Origin: Tubiluchus corallicola
Taxonomy: Eukaryota > Priapulida > Priapulimorpha > Priapulimorphida > Tubiluchidae
NCBI GenBank assembly: GCA_030141605.1
Contig: JAQGDQ010000084.1
Span: 605,001-669,000 of the forward strand
DNA: 64,000 bases
Direction: 5' to 3'
The position numbers and the translations under genes are program-made. Shown here one piece after another: positions 56,613-64,000 of the stretch. Below the pieces are notes generated by a model, which ran no database searches, had not been told where the DNA came from, and saw only the letters and a list, made by a program, of their open reading frames with translations. Each line of letters begins with the position of its first letter. Position 1 is the first letter of the stretch.

Positions 56613-58104
56613 TTAGTCACCATTGTTGGTGACACACTGTAACTGAAATGCTATGTCATACTGCCTAATTTATGATTTTCCCTGATCTAAGAATGCAAAG
56701 AATTTTCAAAGTAAGGCACTCTTCGAAAATGTCGTTGCAGTAATGTTTTCAATGTAAAGTGAAATGATTGCAGTAATGCTTTTAATGTAAAGTGAAATTG
56801 TTACAGTAATGCTTTCTAAACTCATACATTTACATGTAGCATAATTTGAATTAGATTTGTATAGATAAGTTGATGGATTATTGTTGAATGTAAAGAAAAT
56901 ATTAATATCTGCAATCTTATTGTCTGTGTTAAAATATCACATATCACCTGTGTAATGATAATGTTGTGATATAAAACGTCTATTTGTTTAAAAAACATGT
57001 CAGTTAGGCCTATACGTGTTGTCCTGCATTGAAATCGTGGTATGCAAACTATAGCAAAGTTTGATGTTTTATCAAATAAACGTTTTACCATGATACTTAG
57101 GTGTTCATGATTGCTTGTTTCAGAGGTGTATTAACCAATACCTAATTAAGCTATGGCTTAGGAGGCTATTCACATTTTGAGGGCTCGTCACATTTTAGGA
57201 AAAACGTATTCTTCTCACAAAATGTGTATACTTTCATATTCATGTAAAGGGCGTATTTTATAACACACCACAGGCAGTTATTGAGTGCAGCTTTTATATA
57301 AGTACCACATAACGAACAGGTGCAAAGTATTACATAACAAGCAGTTACACAGTCTGCTTGAATATAAGTGCTATGCAAATACATATAATTAATAATGACA
57401 ACGTAGAAAGTAGGTTTATAATGTTTCTAATATACCACAAGTAATTGTTTAGCAAGCTCATTACATAAACAACCATAAATTCACAATAGAGGTGGGCAGG
57501 GCAGAACTATCAAACTAGAGCATCGTAAAGTCTTGACACACTCCTGCTTATAAAATTCATAGTCATTCGAGTCTCTATTAATAGCACTGAGATACACGTT
57601 TAGAAAGATGGCAGCACACACAGATTATAGGGGTGGATAGACTTTACCACTAGCGAAATCCCTACAGAAAGCGAATATGAGACTCAAACTCGAATTAAAC
57701 CAAATTTCCAGATTTTGAATATGCCGCTATGAAAAATACAAAAATAAACCTTTTAAATACTTAATAATAAAAAATGCTTTACGTCATTGTAAATGTCTAC
57801 ACGGCAACTTAAGTCATCTTGTTGTAACTTAACTGTATACGGTTAGTTGACAAATCATAGACGTATCTTTAACTAATTGAAAATCATTTTTAACTGGCTT
57901 CGAAAAATAATGCTCTAAAACACAGAGATCGTGTAGGTAACAACAGAACCGAACATTGCTACCTCATTTGATTCACTAGATTCCTTTTTATTTTTGTGTT
58001 GTTTGTGACATGCCCCCTCCCGTTTTCAGTGCTGCCAGAAATATATATATTTCTCAAATTCAACGAATTTTATAAAATTCGAAAGTTTATCATAATAATT
58101 TTTT
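56613..58104. other. Intergenic, no recognised feature
   Basis: A short local duplication of GTAATGCTTTYAATGTAAAG-like text lies near 56740-56810. No frame or splice pattern suggests a gene. Confidence 0.5.
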
Positions 58105-58742
58105 ATCGTCCACAAGTCGGCAATTAAGCTTTTCTAGTTATTCACATATCCTGAATCTCCATTTCACGAGGATCATTTTGATACCAAGCTCATCGCTCTA
58201 CAGTATTTATAAGCTGAGATAATCCACGTTGAAGTTGAGGTGCAGGCTGCACTGAAAAACATAACCTTGAGAAAATCATTGTTAAAGTCAGCCATTGTTT
58301 TTGTCGCGTTTCTACTTAGCGACCGTACGAAAGTGTGGTTGCTACGGACTTTGCAAGAGCATACTGAAGTTATGTTTAAGTCCAGTAGATGGCTCTTCAG
58401 GACGAAGATCTGGGCTTGACAACAGGAAAAACCGAAACAAAATGACTGCTTCCAGGAGCTACTATCGGAGTTTGAAAATATAAAAGTTTCTCAATTGCAG
58501 TACTAGTTTGCAGCTAGCAAAGTGAGTACCAGTTTATAAAATTGGATTTTTAGTATTTTTTAAACATTTTCCTGATAATTTGAAGCTAGGATATTAAAGT
58601 CCAATATATTTTACCGTTTGTTTTTATAAAAAGCAAAAAATTGACATTTCACCAAATTTTTTGTGCATTTCACTTTGAAGCATCATATTCATAACGTAGT
58701 TTTAAGCATACCGACTAATGGACGATTTTGGTTTGCAAGCAT
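58105..58742. repeat. Dispersed repeat family F, copy 2
   Basis: Same orientation as 11847-12440, sharing AATTAAGCTTTTCTAGTTAT, GTTGAAGTTGAGGTGCAGGC and CCAGTAGATGGCTCTTC. Copies differ by small indels. Confidence 0.75.
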
Positions 58743-59440
58743 TATTTTTGCAGTTTTTATGCTGTATTAGCTTAATGAAAAAACCTATTGTGCCTTTGTA
58801 TCACTTTAGTGTGTGTTACAGTTCGTAATTAATTGATTCGGCCTTGAAAGTTATTTTCTTGTCTACTAGCAATATTATTGAACAATAAACGTTTACAATC
58901 TCTGAAGCCATAGTGGTGCACATTGGCTTCTTGTTGATCTGCTACCTAACAGGAAATTGTGCACCTAATGACGTTACCTGGAGCACTTAACATGATTTGC
59001 CTGTCAATTCTAAGTGGTTTGTCAGGTGTTAAACATTCTTTGGTATCATTGTGATCCAAAAAATTCAAGAATGGAGTCAGTTGCCAGGAATAACTCGTGA
59101 TGAATGTATGGTATTCCTTAAATCTCTAGAATTTCTATACACCGGTATTGACGTCGAGTAGAATCAGCTGCACTAAATTTGCTACCAGGACGTAGTTGTG
59201 ACAGTTTTTATAATTTATTTGGTTTAACAGACACCAATTTTCCCAATACCACTGTACATATAGGTGGCTTCTAGTTCTAGTAAATTTAAATTATTCTGTT
59301 TAAGAGTATGTGTTAACTATATATTCGCAATAATTATTAAATATCTAACTGTGTATGTTAGTATACATATTATTTGTAACTACAATACAAACAATGAGAC
59401 TAAGTTGTTATTGTGTACAATAGCGTAAAATAAAGATTTT
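58743..59440. other. Intergenic, no recognised feature
   Basis: Unique-looking AT-rich sequence with no long frame. Confidence 0.5.
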
Positions 59441-59480
59441 TTATTGTTGTTGTTGTTGATTATTATTATTATTATTATTT

Positions 59481-59832
<352 letters not shown>

Positions 59833-60117
59833 TGTTATTATTATTATTATCATCATCATCATCACTATTATTATTATTATTATTATTAAGTGATTTATTG
59901 GGATCGAATTTCCTCATTTCAATTATTTCACCAAAAACAGTTAATTATTTCTGCATAAATGAAACTTTCAATATAAAATTATAGCGTGTTTATAAACTTG
60001 TCTTGCACAAGCTCAGATGCTCTGTAGAAAATAGCTTAATTATACTGTGTAATTGTATAGGCTAATTTAAAGGACCAATCACAATTCTTAATTATAAAAC
60101 TTTAACTACAACAGATT

Positions 60118-60412
60118 TTTTAAAAGAAAATGACTCATTATAATGATAACAATATAATGCTGTTTCATTTATATTCATAACATATATTGATATGTTTATT
60201 ATATATGATTTTATATATACACAGTCATTGTACTACATTGTTTAATATTTAATAGCGTAACAATTTCTAAAAGAAAATAAATCATTATAATGATAACAAT
60301 ATAACACTGTTTCATTTATATTCATAATATATATTTATATGTTTATTATATATAATTTTATATATACACACTCACTGTGCTACATTGTTTAATATTTAAT
60401 AGCGTAAAAATA
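60118..60412. repeat. Two-copy tandem duplication, about 147 bp
   Basis: AAAAGAAAATGACTCATTAT at 60122 recurs as AAAAGAAAATAAATCATTAT at 60269, and both copies run to TTTAATATTTAATAGCGTAA. Confidence 0.85.
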
Positions 60413-62592
60413 TACACTTTTACGTGAGCATCTTGCTGAGTGACATCTAATACTTCGGTTTAAAAGCTCCGAAATTTAAGGTTAGCAAAACCGTTGCAAC
60501 ATATAATTATTAACCCAGAAACAGATAAAACGAAAAAAAACAAAATTGCGACTTCGTGTCATTATAAAAACGAATTAATTTGAACTTAATTAATGGAAAG
60601 CAAAAGTTAGTTGTTTAATGCTCATCTGATATGATGTCACTCAGACAAGAAGGCTGGCAAATTACGATTTCTTTCCTAATACCTTATTGGTTTACTAATC
60701 AGTAAAATGCCCTGTACAATATAGAATCAAATAGTAAATAAAACAAACAAGCTATGCAGATCTTAAAACGAGGCCTGCCACAAAACATTGATAAATTTCT
60801 TTCAAAATGACACAATATTATGTGAAATTTAATTTTATAAAAAAGATCTGCAACATCTTCGCGTTCCGTTGAAAATAAACGCGATAAAGAACCATTATTA
60901 AGCAAAGCAAAACATGAAAGATTTTAATATAATGAATCTTGAAATTATACTGGAAAGCGCATTTCTAAGAATTTTTTGAATTTTGCACAATAATATAAAC
61001 GTCTTACATAAACAAAACTATGTGAATTTTCTCACAGTATTACAGCAGTAACGGTTTTAAGCTGTATAAACACGGCAGCATATTTTACTAACAAAGAAGT
61101 ACGTAAAAATGTTTGTAAGAAAAGACAAAGACAGATTAATTTTTTGAGCCTATTTGTCAGAAAAAAATTATAATAAATAAGAAAGATGATTAGTTATATT
61201 AGTGGTAATTAAATGTATAGACGGTAACGTTAATTTATTATAATAGTCGATATTACAGATAAATCCTACTTACATCAGCAGTACAAGAAATTAATCACAA
61301 TGGCATTATTTGGTTTAGAAAGCATCGCCTGATGTCATTACTTTTGCTCGGCTCATTATAAAACATCGTGTTTTATATCATTGTATGACAAGATATCATT
61401 ATATGACATCGTGTCATCATTAAATTATAATGACAAAGAGCTGTGCTTAGAAAGGATGATAGATGAACTAATGCAAAGATAGACGTGTAGAGACAAATAA
61501 ACCCAGGTTTGATATTTCACGAAATTTATGTAAAGAAACTTCTATGTAGTTGAAAAGCACGGAAGTTTTTGGACAAGGACGCGTTTATCAGCCCACAATC
61601 TTCGTGTGTGGAGAGACTGGAACGTAGGAACCATGTAAATCGACCAGATAGACTTTGCTAGTGTGGAGAAAGCATATAAACATAGGAACTTGCTCTTTGC
61701 GATTGTACAAAATTAGTGAGCATCTTAGAGCATAACTAGAATAATAGAAATCTTGGGAATAGTAACTTAAATAGAGATACTACTACTAATTAAAGTAACA
61801 TTGCAGTAGAAACTTTGATTTTGCCACTGGTTAAATACATTAATTATTATTATTATTATTAATAAACATCAAGATACTAATTAGTTAATGCGGGTCATGC
61901 TACGATGTTTTGCTTTGCTGTTACATAGGCTTCATTTTAAGATCTGACATAGCTCGTAGACAATAACCATAAGCTACGTTCACACTTACGTGGTAACAGA
62001 AATGGCAACGGCATTCGCCGTATTTTCTCCCGGTGATTAAAGTACGATGTGATGTTGCGTTGTCAGTTACAGAATATGTAAAAACAATTGAAATGAACAC
62101 CCCCACGTTTAAGAACAATTAGAAAAGTAGTATCGTTTGATTGCCGTTGCCGTTCATAGTACTAGATAAATGTGAACGTGAAATTAACGATGTTATGACA
62201 ATTATTATATGCAATCGTGTTGATTCGCATTTTACAATTAGCATTACAAACGTTTTCAGAAAAGGTGAATGTGTTTCCTGCATTACATCTTTCATTAATG
62301 ACACGTTGCCACCGGGTTTGAGAATGCTAATTTTAAAGGAAAACAGAATGGAAATACAAGGATAGGGTGGTTCGATTTTCCTATGCGGGAGACTTACTTT
62401 GCTTCCTGTTACTAAGTTACTGACTGTATTCGCTTTTGATGAACCTATTAATTTATCTTGGCATATTACCTATCAGAAATATAATACATCACAAATATTA
62501 AATTATGGTTTACCTCTGTTACCTTACTGCCCTGCCTCCCGTAAAATTTTCAGTCTTTTAAACTTAATTTAAAGCTATTCTAATTAGGGATG
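60413..62592. other. Intergenic, no recognised gene
   Basis: Short frames at 60699-60905, 61921-62118 and 62141-62365 resemble no family. Two similar GCCGTTGCC motifs in opposite settings near 62005 and 62140, both close to GTGAACGT-like text, hint at another small inverted-repeat element of about 150 bp, not proven. Confidence 0.4.
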
Positions 62593-63780
62593 GAGGGAAT
62601 CCTTATAAACAAATTGCCTTTCTACGCTGCTCATCTAAACCTCTCTGACAACTTCCGGTTTCTCTCCAATTTCCAAACTTTCAAAACACACAGAAATTCT
62701 TACAAACAAGCTGCCCTTCCACGCTGCTCATATAAAACCTGTCTCTGACAACTGAAGTTTGGTTTCTCACCAATCTGTAAACTTCAAAGACACGCTTACA
62801 AACAAGCTGCCCTTCCACGCTGCTCATATAAAACCTGTCTCTGACAACTGAAGTTTGGTTTCTCACCAATCTGTAAACTTCAAAGACACGCTTACAAACA
62901 AGCTGCCTTTCCACGCTGCTCACCTAAACCTGTCTCTTGCAACTTCCGGTTTCTCTCCAATCTTCAAACTTTCAAGACACACCGAAGTTCTTACAAACAA
63001 GCTGCCTTTCCACGCTGCTCACCTAAACCTGTCTCTGGCAACTTTCGGTTTCTCTCCAATCTTCAAACTTTCAAGACACACAGAAGTTCTTACAAACAAA
63101 CTGCCCTTCCACGTTGCTCAACTATACCTGTCTCTGACAACTTCCGGTTTCTCTCCAATCTTCAAACCTTCAAGACACACAGAAGTTCTTACAAACAAAC
63201 TGCCCTTCCACGTTACTCAACTATACCTGTCTCTGACAACTTCTGGTTTCTCTCCAATCTTCAAACTTCCAAGACACACAGAAGTTCTTACAAACAAACT
63301 GCCCTTCCACGTTGCTCAACTCTACCTGTCTCTGACAACTTCCGGTTTCTCTCCAATCTTCAAAACTTCCAAGACACACAGAAGTTCTTACAAACAAGCT
63401 GTTCTTCTATGCTGCTCAACTATTCCTCTCTCTGACAACTTTAGGTTTCTCTCCAATCTTCAAACTTTCAAGACACACAGAAGTTCTTACAAACAAGCTG
63501 CCCTTCCACGCTGCTCACCTAAACCTGTCTCTGACAACTTCCGGTTTCTCTCCAATCTTCAAACTTTCAAGACACACAGAAGTTCTTACAAACAAGCTGT
63601 TCTTCCACGCTGCTCAACTATACCTGTCTCTGACAACTTCCGGTTTCTCTCCAATCTTCAAACTTTCAAGACACACAGAAGTTCTTACAAACAAGCTGTT
63701 CTTCCACGCTGTTCAACTATTCCTCTCTCTGACAACATCCGGTTTCTCTCTAATGTTCAAACTTTCAAGACACACAGAAC
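62593..63780. repeat. 99-bp tandem repeat, about 12 copies
   Basis: Each unit contains GAAGTTCTTACAAACAAGCT, CCTTCCACGCTGCTCA, CCTGTCTCTGACAACTTCC and GGTTTCTCTCCAATCTTCAA. GAAGTTC occurs at 62983, 63083, 63182 and 63281, so the period is 99-100 bp. The first copies are shorter and more diverged. A frame stays open across much of it because 99 is a multiple of three. Confidence 0.95.
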
Positions 63781-63801
63781 ACAAACGAAGTACTACAATG
63801 G

Positions 63802-64000
63802 GTCAGTGATGCACAGCCATTTGCACAGCGAGCATTTTAGCGCAAAGGTCAACAATGTACAGCCATTTGCATAAGGAGCATTTTAGCACAAAGGTCAGTG
63901 ATGTTCAGCCATTTGCATAAGGAGCATTTTAGCAGAAAGGTCAGTGATATTCAGCCATTTGGATAAGGAGCATTTTAGTACAAAGGTCAACAATGTACAG
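63802..64000. repeat. 46-bp tandem repeat, cut by the window end
   Basis: CAGCCATTTGCATAAGGAGC recurs at 63814, 63860 and 63906, with AAAGGTCAGTGATGTT between. At least four copies; the array continues beyond the window. Confidence 0.9.

Noticed and set aside
62855..63874. 339-codon open frame
   Set aside because: It starts at a TTG, spans the 99-bp tandem repeat, and its residue pattern is just the repeat read in shifting frames. No domain and no splice signals.

Overview
This is AT-rich, intron-bearing animal DNA. I recognise six protein-coding genes: an LMO7/LIMCH1-family LIM protein, SPATA4, MFSD3, CAMSAP/Patronin, DPH3 and the copper transporter CTR1. All are animal-type genes, and four of them are split by GT-AG introns. 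The space between them is filled with short inverted-repeat transposons and tandem repeats. The lack of familiar vertebrate repeats suggests an invertebrate, but I cannot name the phylum. I assembled the split genes by eye from splice sites, reading phase and remembered family sequence.

Layout: positions 1-3386 hold transposon debris, including a 1.5-kb inverted-repeat element with a 46-bp minisatellite as its core. From 3414 to 12886 (+) run the last six exons of an LMO7/LIMCH1-type gene that begins before the window. From 16900 to 23759 (+) lies a complete five-exon SPATA4 gene. MFSD3 (27371-28630, -) and CAMSAP (35662-40203, -) are each one uninterrupted reading frame. DPH3 (40530-50366, -) has three small exons spread over almost 10 kb, and CTR1 (50606-53800, +) has two. 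DPH3 and CTR1 diverge from a 239-bp gap carrying CCGGAAGT-type sites. From 53801 to the end I see no gene, only nested transposons, a 350-bp TAG array, and a 99-bp tandem repeat followed by a 46-bp one that runs off the window.

The genes do not form one pathway. CAMSAP caps microtubule minus ends, SPATA4 is a CH-domain protein of the ciliary/testis class, the LIM protein belongs to an actin and junction-associated family, DPH3 serves diphthamide synthesis, CTR1 imports copper, and MFSD3 is an orphan transporter. DPH3-CTR1 is the only pair whose arrangement suggests shared regulation. No CRISPR array, operon or bacterial feature was seen, and no new multi-gene system. The most distinctive signals are in the repeats: minisatellites grown inside transposons, transposons nested in one another, and a tandem duplication that copied a splice acceptor.
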